A stretch of 64,000 nt of DNA from Saccharicrinis sp. (GTDB taxonomy: Bacteria; Bacteroidota; Bacteroidia; Bacteroidales; Marinilabiliaceae). Positions 16,940 to 25,995 of the stretch are shown here, piece after piece. Location of the stretch: positions 1-64,000 of the forward strand of contig JAGXIO010000114.1 in assembly GCA_024635555.1 (NCBI GenBank). Direction: 5' to 3'. The notes under the pieces are model-generated. The model had not been told where the DNA came from. It did not search any database and saw only the letters and a program-made list of their open reading frames with translations. The first letter of the stretch is position 1; the number at the start of each line of letters is the position of its first letter. Both the position numbers and the translations under genes were made by a program.

Positions 16940-19342
16940 CTAAAACTCAATCTTGTAACCAATTGAGGGGAAAGGCATTTTCATTTTATCGATTATTACG
17001 TCCTTTGTAATGAAGTCGTAGTAAGGATCACCATAATCAGGCTGTAGTAGCGCATTTTTTATCATAAAATACCAAACTCCAGTATAGTTCTTTTTGTTAA
17101 CCCTATACGTTATTGACAAATCTACACCTGTCGAAGAGGGGAACTGGTTTACGAATGCTTTTGAATTATCAGGTTTATACATTTGAGCGGCTATAGATTC
17201 TTCGTACAAAGCCGGGGTATACCTCAATCCTCCCATATAAGTTACTTTTGCACTTATTCCCAGTACATTTTTGTTTTTTATCATCCATTCTTTTCCTGCA
17301 AGCAGGTTAACAACATGTCCTCTATTAAAGGCAGTATTATGTTCTGTCCCATCGCCACCTGCATATTTTGAGTCAAATAAAGTTGCTGTGAATAGGTAAT
17401 AATAGCCGTCTTTAAGAAAACGCTCCACAGTAACATCAACACCATAATTTTTTCCTGTTCCGACGTTTTCCAATTTACGGTTAATTGCCCAGTTGGAAGT
17501 AATATTTATAATTGAAAACGAACCGTTTGCATATACCGGAATATCCTCTAATATTTGGTAATATGGTTCTATTTTAATTCGCATTACATCACTCAATTTT
17601 CGGCTGTATCCCAGAACAAAATGATGTGATTTCATAAAATCAAGATTTTTGTTTGGCATTTCAATCGTGCCGTTATTGTTTACTTGCGAATAGTAAGTGC
17701 GTAGCTCTTCCATTTGAGAATGCAGACCATAAGCAAAACTCAATTCATCGTTTTGTGAAGTGTTCCAGCTTAAACCTGCTCTTGGTTCAAAAGAGGCTTT
17801 CTCGTTCACATCAAGATACATTGAATGAAAACCAATATTTGTTGATAGGCTAGGTAAAAGGTCTATTTTGAATTGGGTAAACGCTTGGGCAGAAAATTCT
17901 GTGCCACTATTATTAACAAAAGTTATCATTTCCTCTGGGTTATCCCTGAATGCTTTATCAAGCCTGTTATCGAAGAATAAGCTATTGAGTGTAATACCTG
18001 TTCGCGAGCTTACCCGTTGGCTAAATTTATGGTTCACTGTTGACCTGAAAGTATATTTTCCCTCAGTACTTTTAATATTATCGGTTGGAAGTAATCGTGA
18101 ATCAAATGTGTATTCTTTTTTGTCCATTCCATATCTCATGCCATCGGCACTAATTGTTGTGTGCAGGTATGTTTTTGTTCCAACAGAAATACGGTGCGAA
18201 AGTCCAACTGCCCCAAAGCGGTTGAAATAATCTTGCCCTGTACGATCATAGTCGGTTTTCCAATTTAAGGTTTCAGAATCAGCTTCTTTTTTATTCGTAT
18301 CATCAGCTCCCATAGCCCAAAATGAGAATGTTCCGGAACGCGTTCTAGGAAAATCGAACTTGAATGTTAAATCCTGAAAAGTTGGTAAATTTGGGAAATT
18401 TGTCAACTTGCCCAAAAGTGCAAGGGTTGAGTAACGATAATTGAATAGGTATGTTGATTTTTTACCTTTTGCAAATGGTCCTTCAGCAGAGAAATCAATA
18501 CCACTTGTTCCTATTCCAGCAGTGTATTCTCTTTTTTCCGAGTTTCCAGTTCGCATTTTAATATCAAACACTCCAGAGACGGCATTCCCATATTCAGCCG
18601 GAAATGCTCCTGTATAGAAATCAGAATTTCGGAGCATTTGGTTGCTTAATACTGTATAACCACCACCCCCAATAAAATCGACATTTGGAAAGTGAAAAGC
18701 AGCAGGAATATCTACTCCTTCGAACCGCCATAAAACCCCTCTTGGTGAATTCCCTCTGATAATAATAGCATTATTTGTTGTTTGAGTAGTGGCAACTCCG
18801 GCAAAGGCTGATGCCAAACGAGCGGGGTCATCCATCCCTCCGGCATAACGACTGGTTTCTTCAACACTAAAAGTTCGTGCACTCAATGTTGCCATTGAAT
18901 TTACAGGCTTATCTTTGTTCGTATTAGCTCTAGCTACTACTTCATTTAGCAATAACGACGACTCATTTAATTCAATATTCAGCACCACTTCTTTTCCTGA
19001 ACTTACAAGAATTTCTGAGGCTGTGAAAGGTTCATATCCAATATAACTTATTTTAAAGTTATGCCTTCCAACAGGAACCCCTTCCAGACGGAAATTCCCA
19101 TCAAGGCCGGTGATTGTTCCTTTAATGGGTTGAAAACCATCAACAATGATAGTTGCCCCAATAAGTGGGGTCTTTGAGTCGGCATCCATAATTTCACCTC
19201 TAACGGTTTGAGTTAATGATTGCGAATACAAACCTGAGTGAATTGTTAAAACTGCAATTAAAAATATTACAATTTTTTTCATCATTTGTTGCAAACCAAA
19301 TTGCTTATAAATGCCTGTATTTGTTTTGTTTAAAGCTTTCAT
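16940..19342 (-). CDS. TonB-dependent receptor with CarboxypepD_reg-like domain
   Basis: An 800-residue outer-membrane receptor. A hydrophobic export signal lies at residues 21-40 (MKKIVIFLIAVLTIH), so translation may start at Met20 or Met21 (19285/19282). The upstream ATG at 19342 is kept because ATGAAAGC there is conserved with the start of the 14290 receptor. Then follow a CarboxypepD_reg-like domain (about 45-135), a plug domain (about 150-260, with RGNSPRGVLWRFEGVDIPA and NAVSGVFDIKMRTG) and a barrel ending IGYKIEF. The substrate is unknown. The shared promoter with its neighbour suggests common LytTR control. Confidence 0.9.
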   Translation of the reverse strand: MKALNKTNTGIYKQFGLQQMMKKIVIFLIAVLTIHSGLYSQSLTQTVRGEIMDADSKTPLIGATIIVDGFQPIKGTITGLDGNFRLEGVPVGRHNFKISYIGYEPFTASEILVSSGKEVVLNIELNESSLLLNEVVARANTNKDKPVNSMATLSARTFSVEETSRYAGGMDDPARLASAFAGVATTQTTNNAIIIRGNSPRGVLWRFEGVDIPAAFHFPNVDFIGGGGYTVLSNQMLRNSDFYTGAFPAEYGNAVSGVFDIKMRTGNSEKREYTAGIGTSGIDFSAEGPFAKGKKSTYLFNYRYSTLALLGKLTNFPNLPTFQDLTFKFDFPRTRSGTFSFWAMGADDTNKKEADSETLNWKTDYDRTGQDYFNRFGAVGLSHRISVGTKTYLHTTISADGMRYGMDKKEYTFDSRLLPTDNIKSTEGKYTFRSTVNHKFSQRVSSRTGITLNSLFFDNRLDKAFRDNPEEMITFVNNSGTEFSAQAFTQFKIDLLPSLSTNIGFHSMYLDVNEKASFEPRAGLSWNTSQNDELSFAYGLHSQMEELRTYYSQVNNNGTIEMPNKNLDFMKSHHFVLGYSRKLSDVMRIKIEPYYQILEDIPVYANGSFSIINITSNWAINRKLENVGTGKNYGVDVTVERFLKDGYYYLFTATLFDSKYAGGDGTEHNTAFNRGHVVNLLAGKEWMIKNKNVLGISAKVTYMGGLRYTPALYEESIAAQMYKPDNSKAFVNQFPSSTGVDLSITYRVNKKNYTGVWYFMIKNALLQPDYGDPYYDFITKDVIIDKMKMPFPSIGYKIEF

Positions 19343-19368
19343 TTTTTTTTGATTTCATATTATGAAAG

Positions 19369-19442
19369 CAAATCTATATGGATGCAAGCTGTTGGGAAAT
19401 TTAAAAATGCTAAAAGTGTTTATTTGCTGGTTGAATGACTTG
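19369..19442 (-). promoter_or_regulatory. LytTR-like direct-repeat site and -7 element
   Basis: Minus strand: CAAGTCATTCAAC (19442-19430), AAACACTTTTAGC (19421-19409), -7 element TAGATTTG (19376-19369). Half-site spacing (21 bp) and distance to the -7 element (45 nt) equal those at 16731-16804. Confidence 0.65.
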
Positions 19443-19777
19443 TTTTAAACCTTAAATGAATTGGAAAAGTTGTCAGAAGCTTTTTCTGAAAGGGATCTAA
19501 GACAAATTCGTATATTTATTGTTTCCCCTTTTATTTCGAATGAGTGTCCAGTTGAATATTGAGCTTGGTTTTGATTGTTGGACGTTTGGTTTTCTCTCAA
19601 TCACTCCAGTTTCAAGGAATTTTGTTTTTCGTGCAGTAATTTCAATCTTTCCTCCGGAAGTAGGTATTTCATGAATTCTACAAAAAGAAAGCAGTTCAGT
19701 TTTTAGCTAATAAAAACTTTGAAAACTACCAAGCGAAATAGTACTGTGAAGTTCTGGTCGTTTCATGCTTAGTTTGT
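19443..19777. other. Intergenic spacer without recognised gene
   Basis: No ORF of note. On the minus strand two frames are partly open for 20-60 codons, but neither gives a recognisable protein. It could hold decayed coding sequence; I cannot assign it. Confidence 0.3.
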
Positions 19778-20695
19778 TTAATGTATTGTTACCGAAGCAA
19801 ATGTTCTTTTTACTCCTTTCTTGTATTTTATTGCAGGATAACCAAATGCCACAAATAAGCCTTCGCGTGAAGTAAACTTAATGCCATATTTTTCCCTAAA
19901 TATACGAGCTTTACTTCCATTCTGAATCAATGGATGAACTGCACCAAGCATACAGGTTCCGAGACCCAGAGATTCAGCGGCAATCATGGCATATGTGGCA
20001 GCAATAATTGGATCAGCAGGGTCTGTATAGGGTGAACCATAAAAATACATGGCCAATGGGGCATCGTAATTAACTACGTTTATATTTTGCTTCATTTTTT
20101 CGGGATACACTTTGAAAAGAGGTCTGACAAACCCCTTAAACATTTCATCGTTCGCTTTGCCCCAGAATGGACGCATAAGAGCCAGAAACCAAGCAGAGAC
20201 AAACCATTTCATATTTTCCAAATATTTACAAAAATCTTTCGCAAAAGCCCTTATTTTCTCCTTACTATCGAGCACTAAAACATTAACATCCGATGGAGGC
20301 AGTCCCATTGGTGCTGTTTTAGCTGCCAGCAAAATTTTATCAATAACTGCTGGTTCAATAGCTCTGTCCTGAAATTTTCGAATACTTCGCCTTCTATTAA
20401 ATAGCGACAAAATTTGGCTGTAGTCGGCAGCGCTTTCCTTTGGAGGTAAATCGAATAAATCGTCGGGGCTAATAGTTCTGCCAAATATTTCAATTGCCTC
20501 TGTGGGGCAAATTGCCATACAGTGGCCACAACCAATACATCCAAAAATGGAGGTTTCACTTTTGCAGGCTTTTCCGTTTTGCAATTTCAGACATAAATCG
20601 CTGCAAACATTCACACACGATCCGCAACCAGTGCATTTTTCACGGTTAATTTGGATATCAGCAGCGTCTTTTGCTCTTGATGTTGGTATGGCCAT
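19778..20695 (-). CDS. Ferredoxin-nitroreductase fusion protein
   Basis: A 305-residue protein with an N-terminal 2x[4Fe-4S] ferredoxin domain (about 12-70; CTGCGSCVNVCSDLC and CIGCGHCMAICP) fused to an FMN-dependent nitroreductase domain (about 88-300; RRSIRKF start, AAESLGLGTCMLG). Such fusions use reduced ferredoxin to drive FMN reductions in anaerobes; the physiological substrate is unknown. It stands alone between the TonB receptor and the DUF6544 gene, separated by more than 150 nt on each side. Confidence 0.88.
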   Translation of the reverse strand: MAIPTSRAKDAADIQINREKCTGCGSCVNVCSDLCLKLQNGKACKSETSIFGCIGCGHCMAICPTEAIEIFGRTISPDDLFDLPPKESAADYSQILSLFNRRRSIRKFQDRAIEPAVIDKILLAAKTAPMGLPPSDVNVLVLDSKEKIRAFAKDFCKYLENMKWFVSAWFLALMRPFWGKANDEMFKGFVRPLFKVYPEKMKQNINVVNYDAPLAMYFYGSPYTDPADPIIAATYAMIAAESLGLGTCMLGAVHPLIQNGSKARIFREKYGIKFTSREGLFVAFGYPAIKYKKGVKRTFASVTIH

Positions 20696-20870
20696 ATTGA
20701 TTGGTTTATATATTTTTAAAACTAAGATGTTTTATTGGTTTTTGGTAGAAGCACATTACCGCACGTTAGTCCTCGACGGAAAGCAAAATGAGGTATAGAA
20801 ATGTAACAGACCACTAATGGCTGAAATTCCTTAGAGTATATGAATAGTCTTGAAATTAGGGTACTCACTA

Positions 20871-21974
20871 TTAGTCCTCAAATTTTATCAAATTATACTT
20901 CACACTTTTGTATTCTAATTCGCCGTAGGTAAAATCTCCATCAGGTTTCTGATAGATTAGTTTTGCTTTGCCTGGCAAAAAGTATCCGTTTATGATGCGG
21001 TAGTTTGTAACTGGGGTCGCCCAGGGATAATTGTCATATTTTTTACCGTCGGTGTCGTATCGGTCGTTACTTATAAAGTTCACAAGTTCACCTTCTGCAT
21101 TAAAATAGAGTGCAGCACTTACGCTGATGCTTCCATTTTTAAATATTGCGTTGACAGTTGTGTCGTCAATGACTTCCCATTTTATTCTTCTGTCAATTAA
21201 TGTTGCAGGAGCAATAAAACACATATCGTTTAGCAGCGTAACCGTTTCTGCCTGATTCATTTTATCTCCTTTAGCATCTACAACTTTAAACCAGTTTAAA
21301 AGCCTGACCTCAAAGGTGGCAATTTCGTTTTGATAAAGATGCAGACCAGTTGCTGGCAGTCCCATTTTGCTCGCTGTCATATAAAAATAACGTGATGGTT
21401 TCCGGTAGAAGTTGTATTGAACTGATTGGAGCTTCATATATGCGTCTTCGGGCTTAGAGCGCATTCCTCCGACGAATTCTGCCCTGAAATTTGTTATTTT
21501 TGGTTGTCCTACCGACTTGGTATAGTAAAGATACTTTTGCACTATCGGCGGTAAATTCGCCATGTCGTTTTCAGTTAATATATCTGTAGAAAGCGTATTG
21601 TTTTCTGAAAAATCCTTTTTCACACGACTTGTAAACTCACTCTGTAACAAATACGAACCAAGGCCCACCAATGCAACTGAAAGAATAATCAGATTGGGAA
21701 ATGTTCCAAATTTGGCATCTTTCCAAAAGTAAATGATGAGTATCTGGGATACTATAACAGCAACAAGTCCAACAAGCCAAGCATATTTGTTACCCAAAAA
21801 ATAAAGTGTGCCATAAAGCAGAAATAATCCAGTTACAATCAGCCACACTATTCCTGTTGGTTTTGAAATGGAAAGAGTTAACTCTTTAGCTTCCTGAAAG
21901 CCGAAAGCTTTTACAAATCCAAGTAAATGGATAAGTCCGTGTAGTGATACAATTATTAAAAAAATTATTCTCAT
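20871..21974 (-). CDS. DUF6544-like membrane protein
   Basis: A 367-residue protein. About four membrane helices occupy the first 115 residues (near 2-22, 40-60, 67-85 and 92-112), followed by a soluble beta-rich domain containing NLPPIVQKYLYYTKSVG and YPWATPVTNYRIINGYFLPG, which I recall from DUF6544/DUF6920 proteins. Function unknown. It lies 12 nt after the alpha/beta hydrolase gene and is probably in the operon that starts at the LytTR-like promoter near 23811. Confidence 0.65.
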   Translation of the reverse strand: MRIIFLIIVSLHGLIHLLGFVKAFGFQEAKELTLSISKPTGIVWLIVTGLFLLYGTLYFLGNKYAWLVGLVAVIVSQILIIYFWKDAKFGTFPNLIILSVALVGLGSYLLQSEFTSRVKKDFSENNTLSTDILTENDMANLPPIVQKYLYYTKSVGQPKITNFRAEFVGGMRSKPEDAYMKLQSVQYNFYRKPSRYFYMTASKMGLPATGLHLYQNEIATFEVRLLNWFKVVDAKGDKMNQAETVTLLNDMCFIAPATLIDRRIKWEVIDDTTVNAIFKNGSISVSAALYFNAEGELVNFISNDRYDTDGKKYDNYPWATPVTNYRIINGYFLPGKAKLIYQKPDGDFTYGELEYKSVKYNLIKFED

Positions 21975-21986
21975 AGTTTTTGTATG

Positions 21987-23087
21987 TTATTTGTTATCCG
22001 CTAAAGTATGATTTCCCGTCATAACATCTGTCAGTAATATTTTCGCGACTTTTTCACGTTCCTCAAAAATCGGACTATGGGCTGAATTTTCAAATGTGTA
22101 AAACCCTTTTACGGGAGCCTTTATCTTGTTGAAATAGTCCTTTGCCAGATCATACGAAACGGTGTAATCATAGATGCCGTGAAAAAAATAGACCGGAATT
22201 TTAAGTTCAGGAACTTGTTTAGCTAAATTAGTTGCCAGAATCGTATCCCACAGCGGGTGAACACCAGCCTTGGCTTTAGCTCGCCACAAATTAATTTTCT
22301 CAGTAAATGTGTAATCCCTGCATGTAATCGATGGAAAAAAAATACCGGTTATTATTGAATTCATATTACGTGTTGTACCAATTCCAAGACTGTGCATTGT
22401 CTGGTCGCGCAGTTTGAGGTATCCATCAGGAATAACATCTGTAACCGGTACAGCCTCCAGTTTTCGTACCATTTTCCTGTTCCCTGCAACCCTGTATTTC
22501 TCAAGCATATATTCGTAAGCCAATCTTTCTGATTTTAAGTGGTCCGACATCTGGCCAACCCCGATGTAAGCAAAATATAGCTCCGGTGTCCTTGCTGCTG
22601 CCTGGATGCCAAAGAAGGTTCCCCCTGAACGCCCCATGAGGTAAATCTTTTCCTTCCCAAAACGGGTACGGAGGTAATTTGTTAGCTCTTTTGTGTCGGT
22701 TATAATTTGAACCAAGTTCATGGGGTCAGCCGGTATGCTGGAGTTGTACGATAGTCCTGAGCCACGCTGTTCCCACCACACCACGGTGAAATAATCTTCA
22801 AGCCCGGTAGGGTACTTCTGAGTGAGAAAATAATCGGGTATGCCACCGTGAAGGTAAAGCAGAACGGGATTTTCCTGGTTTTTACTCTTGATAAACATTC
22901 CCTGTCGTACGCCTCCTATTGTAATAAATATTTTTTCGGAAATGCTTCCTTTTAAGGTCGTTCCATTTTTATCTTTAAACGGCACAGGCTTTCCGGGACT
23001 AAATAGAAGTAAAGTTACTGTCATAATAAGTAGTATCCCAAATAAAATTACAAACATGTATTTTAAAGTTTTAATCAATTCTTTCAT
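21987..23087 (-). CDS. Membrane-anchored alpha/beta hydrolase
   Basis: A 366-residue hydrolase with an N-terminal membrane anchor (about 9-29). The oxyanion region YLHGGIP, WWEQRGSGLS, nucleophile elbow GRSGG (Ser in place of the usual GHSWG context), acid in GIYDYTV and catalytic His in ENSAHSP are all present, so it should be active. The layout resembles prolyl-aminopeptidase-like hydrolases, but substrate cannot be inferred. It is 25 nt downstream of the beta-barrel gene at 23113 and 12 nt upstream of the DUF6544 gene. Confidence 0.8.
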   Translation of the reverse strand: MKELIKTLKYMFVILFGILLIMTVTLLLFSPGKPVPFKDKNGTTLKGSISEKIFITIGGVRQGMFIKSKNQENPVLLYLHGGIPDYFLTQKYPTGLEDYFTVVWWEQRGSGLSYNSSIPADPMNLVQIITDTKELTNYLRTRFGKEKIYLMGRSGGTFFGIQAAARTPELYFAYIGVGQMSDHLKSERLAYEYMLEKYRVAGNRKMVRKLEAVPVTDVIPDGYLKLRDQTMHSLGIGTTRNMNSIITGIFFPSITCRDYTFTEKINLWRAKAKAGVHPLWDTILATNLAKQVPELKIPVYFFHGIYDYTVSYDLAKDYFNKIKAPVKGFYTFENSAHSPIFEEREKVAKILLTDVMTGNHTLADNK

Positions 23088-23112
23088 GATTGAATTGTTC
23101 TATAATTAATTT

Positions 23113-23760
23113 TCAGCTATCGCAATTACAAGTACTTACAAGAATAGCAATATAGCAGGAGAAACCATTTAGTTTTTTGTTGCTCAAATAAGAGAAATTT
23201 ACCGGACTTACATGACGATATGTTAACCCAAAATCAAGCTTGATTAACTTACCTAATGAAATCTGGCTGTATATTGAGGGTTCAAGAATGGGAAACATTT
23301 TAAAATCACCGTTTTTTGTTTTAGGCACAGTTTCTTTAAAGCCAGCCCCACATCCAACCAATAAATTAGTTCCAAATTTAATTTTATCCCCAGGGTATAA
23401 AATATAGCCAAATTCAAGACCGCCATAGCCCATTTTAAAAAATTCATAAATACCTTCTTCGCTACTCTCAAGTTCAATGCCCTTTGGCATTCCCCAACCA
23501 CCACCTCCAAAAGTATAGCGATTATTAAAGGTTGCAGAACCCCTTCCTCCTGTCATTAAAGTAAATTGATTGTTTACGTTCGTAAATAGCAAACCTGCGC
23601 CACCGAAAGCCAATGAGGTCATTTTAAAAGTTCTTGTTTTTAGAGGTAAGCCATTTCTATGTAATGAATCTAACTGACCTTTGTCCTGTGCGTTTAAGGC
23701 ATGGTAGAAGAATAAAAGTGTTGTAATTGAAATTATTATTGATTTTCTAAAAATTTTCAT
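23113..23760 (-). CDS. Small secreted, likely outer-membrane protein
   Basis: A 215-residue protein with a signal peptide (about 1-24, ending LNAQ). The mature part is rich in Gly and aromatic residues with alternating beta strands (FGGAGLLF, MGYGGLEFGYILYPG, IKLDFGLTYRHV), suggesting an 8- to 10-strand barrel or surface beta protein. The C-terminus ends in CNCDS rather than a terminal aromatic residue, which is atypical for a barrel. It is the first gene of a three-gene unit with the hydrolase and DUF6544 genes, behind the LytTR-like promoter. Confidence 0.65.
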   Translation of the reverse strand: MKIFRKSIIISITTLLFFYHALNAQDKGQLDSLHRNGLPLKTRTFKMTSLAFGGAGLLFTNVNNQFTLMTGGRGSATFNNRYTFGGGGWGMPKGIELESSEEGIYEFFKMGYGGLEFGYILYPGDKIKFGTNLLVGCGAGFKETVPKTKNGDFKMFPILEPSIYSQISLGKLIKLDFGLTYRHVSPVNFSYLSNKKLNGFSCYIAILVSTCNCDS

Positions 23761-23803
23761 AACATTCAGTATTAGTGAAATGATTCATTTAATTAATTTA
23801 TAT

Positions 23804-23877
23804 CAAAACTAATATTTGCCATGAGCCTAATAAAATTAAAGATTATGGGAGTGTATTTTTAAAATGTGTAAGTGGTT
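23804..23877 (-). promoter_or_regulatory. LytTR-like direct-repeat site and -7 element
   Basis: Minus strand: half-sites AACCACTTACACA (23877-23865) and ATACACTCCCATA (23856-23844), sharing A--CACT--CA-A, 21 bp apart. The -7 element TAGTTTTG (23811-23804) begins 45 nt after the proximal half-site start. Outside these elements the sequence is not similar to the other three promoters, so the match is not recent duplication. Confidence 0.6.
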
Positions 23878-24009
23878 TTTGAAAGGTTGAACACGAAACA
23901 AAATAGTCAGATTATATAGAGTGTTTGATTTTAGATTTCTTAGTTATTCTGTTTCAATGCAATCTGTTCTATTCAATTCAAATCCATCTAAAATATTTAA
24001 GGATAAAAC

Positions 24010-24765
24010 TTAATCGGATAACCACTTTTTAAAATCGCCAGAACGGTCGATGCTAACAATAGTTTCAAACTCATCATCGGCCTTGGGTTTTAGTTCTAAT
24101 TTCACGCGCCCTCTGGAATAGGCAACCATTTTTGAAATGGATTCCATGTTTACCAAAAATTTTCGGTTAATGCGGAAAAATGAAGCGGGATTAAGCAAGG
24201 TTTCCAATTTATCAAGTGTAAACTCCACCGGATATAATTTTCCTTCAAAAGTTTTCAGATAAATCATTTTTTCTAAAACAAAGAAGTAAGCAATTGCGGT
24301 CACTTCAATTTTTCTTATTTTCTCACCAATCTGAATTAAAAACCTTTTTTTAAATTCAGGCTCTTTCCCTTGAATGTTTGCTAAAATCGATTCAAAATCG
24401 ATTTGAAAAGCAGATTTTAACGATTGAAGTTTATTGAGGCTTTCTGTTAAATCGCTAATACGAATAGGTTTTAGCAAATATGCGATACTGTTAAGTTGAA
24501 ACGAGCGAATTGCATACTGATCGTAAGCCGTTGTAAAAATTACGGGGGTATTCACCGAAACCTGATCGAAAATGCTGAAACTAATCCCATCGGACAATTG
24601 AATGTCGAGAAAGATTAAATCGGCTGTGTTTTGAAGCAACCATTTTGTAGATTCAGTAATGGATCCCAGTTTTGCTAGTATATTGATTTTTGGATCTATT
24701 TCATGCAGCATATCCTCTAATTTCTCGGCTGCAAATTTTTCGTCTTCAATTATTAGTACGTTCAT
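24010..24765 (-). CDS. LytTR-family response regulator, second copy
   Basis: A receiver domain with phospho-acceptor Asp54 (IFLDIQL) plus a C-terminal LytTR domain (RINRKFLVNM, FETIVSIDRSGDFKKWL), paralogous to 11865-12629. I chose the ATG at 24765 (MNVLIIEDE) because it begins the receiver fold exactly; the in-frame ATG at 24816 would add 17 residues inside the kinase gene. With this start the gene overlaps the kinase gene end by 20 nt, implying translational coupling. Confidence 0.92.
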   Translation of the reverse strand: MNVLIIEDEKFAAEKLEDMLHEIDPKINILAKLGSITESTKWLLQNTADLIFLDIQLSDGISFSIFDQVSVNTPVIFTTAYDQYAIRSFQLNSIAYLLKPIRISDLTESLNKLQSLKSAFQIDFESILANIQGKEPEFKKRFLIQIGEKIRKIEVTAIAYFFVLEKMIYLKTFEGKLYPVEFTLDKLETLLNPASFFRINRKFLVNMESISKMVAYSRGRVKLELKPKADDEFETIVSIDRSGDFKKWLSD

Positions 24766-25831
24766 CGTTTTCCGGATTAATAAGGGGTAGTTTTGCGATA
24801 TAATGATTGGTTTCAATCAAAAAAACAGGTTCTTTATCTGAAATCATTGAGTAGCGTTTGACTAAGTTTTTTAATCCCAGTCCTGTTGAATTGCCTTTTG
24901 ATATTCTTGGTTGAATATTGTTTTTTATAAGCAGAATTTGGCCTTCATTATATATTTCAATTCGAAGTGGTTTTGATTCGTTAACAATGTTATGCTTAGT
25001 TGCATTTTCCAAGACCACTTGAAGCGATAGGGGAGGAAGCAATAAATTAAGTAAATCAGCAGGGATATTTATAGTGTAGCTCAAATCATTTCCATAACGA
25101 ATTTGTTGAAGAAAAAGATAGGATCTTGTAAAATCGAGTTCTTTACCTATGGTTGCCACCGGCTGTTCAATGGTTTCCAAAACATAGCGATAGATGTGCG
25201 AAAACTCATCGATAAATTGTTGTGCTTTTTTAACGTCCTTATTTATTAATCCCGACAATACGTTTAAGCTATTGAACATGAAATGAGGGTTGATTTGACT
25301 TTTTAGCACTTCAAACTTTATTTGTGATAGCTCGGTCTGTAAATCATCGGCAATTTGTTTGGTGTACCTGCTTTCATTAAAAGCAATCCAACCTTCGAGG
25401 ATTGCCATGACAAAAATATTTACCACCGAAAAAATTAGTGCGTTGTTCACAAGTACGTTCACTAAGTCACGTTCATAAGCATTTATTGAATGGGCAAAGA
25501 GTGTAAAAAGTATTGAAACAATGACAGCTAAAATGATTGAAAAAACCAACTGGAAAGAAATTCGTTGTACAATTTTTCGCCCCCAGGGACAGGTTTTATT
25601 TAAATACTGAATCATGAATAAATCGGGGTAGGCAATTAAAAAGCTGGCCAACAAGCTGAGCACTGTCCCTCTCATTAAACGCAAAAGGAAATGTTGCACA
25701 TTTTCGAGGATATAATATCCGCTTAGGTGATTGTAACTAATCACAATGATTTGTATGCACACCGAAAGACAGAACAACAAAATCAGTAATTTTTTAAAGG
25801 AGAAAAAATGGTGTATTTGTTGAAATATCAT
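24746..25831 (-). CDS. LytS/YpdB-partner-type membrane sensor histidine kinase
   Basis: A 361-residue kinase with about four N-terminal membrane helices (near 14-33, 45-70, 88-112 and 124-146) and almost no extracellular loops, then the His_kinase motif QINPHFMFNSLN with His183, followed by VVLENATKHNIV (N-box) and STGLGLKNL (G-box). Partner of the overlapping LytTR regulator. The minimal loops suggest it senses the membrane or a co-receptor rather than a soluble periplasmic ligand. Confidence 0.9.
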   Translation of the reverse strand: MIFQQIHHFFSFKKLLILLFCLSVCIQIIVISYNHLSGYYILENVQHFLLRLMRGTVLSLLASFLIAYPDLFMIQYLNKTCPWGRKIVQRISFQLVFSIILAVIVSILFTLFAHSINAYERDLVNVLVNNALIFSVVNIFVMAILEGWIAFNESRYTKQIADDLQTELSQIKFEVLKSQINPHFMFNSLNVLSGLINKDVKKAQQFIDEFSHIYRYVLETIEQPVATIGKELDFTRSYLFLQQIRYGNDLSYTINIPADLLNLLLPPLSLQVVLENATKHNIVNESKPLRIEIYNEGQILLIKNNIQPRISKGNSTGLGLKNLVKRYSMISDKEPVFLIETNHYIAKLPLINPENDERTNN

Positions 25832-25898
25832 GGCTCAAAATTTAAACATTAAATATAACAGATTTATTGACCCCGTGTGTGTGCGTTATTATTAGAAT

Positions 25899-25929
25899 TT
25901 CACCCGCTGACTTTCCTTCAGCGGGTGAA
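25899..25929. repeat. 12-bp perfect hairpin with nearby CGGGTGAA copies
   Basis: TTCACCCGCTGA (25899-25910) pairs perfectly with TCAGCGGGTGAA (25918-25929) around a 7-nt loop. CGGGTGAA recurs at 25960-25967, and a close copy CGGTGAATAA lies at 25980-25989. There is no T-run on either strand, so it is a poor terminator. It lies between the small beta-barrel gene and the LytS kinase gene. Confidence 0.7.
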
Positions 25930-25995
25930 TAAAACCGAAAAGTCCTGCAAGTCATTCATCGGGTGAACTGAAAGTTACTCGGTGAATAATGAAGA

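Noticed and set aside
19443-19777. Decayed transposase in the spacer after the second receptor promoter
   Set aside because: Two partly open frames exist, but no transposase motif or terminal inverted repeats could be seen.
20700-20870. Text CCGCACGTTAGTC as another attC-like end
   Set aside because: Only one core is visible, no partner arm pairs with it, and flanking genes are not cassette-like.
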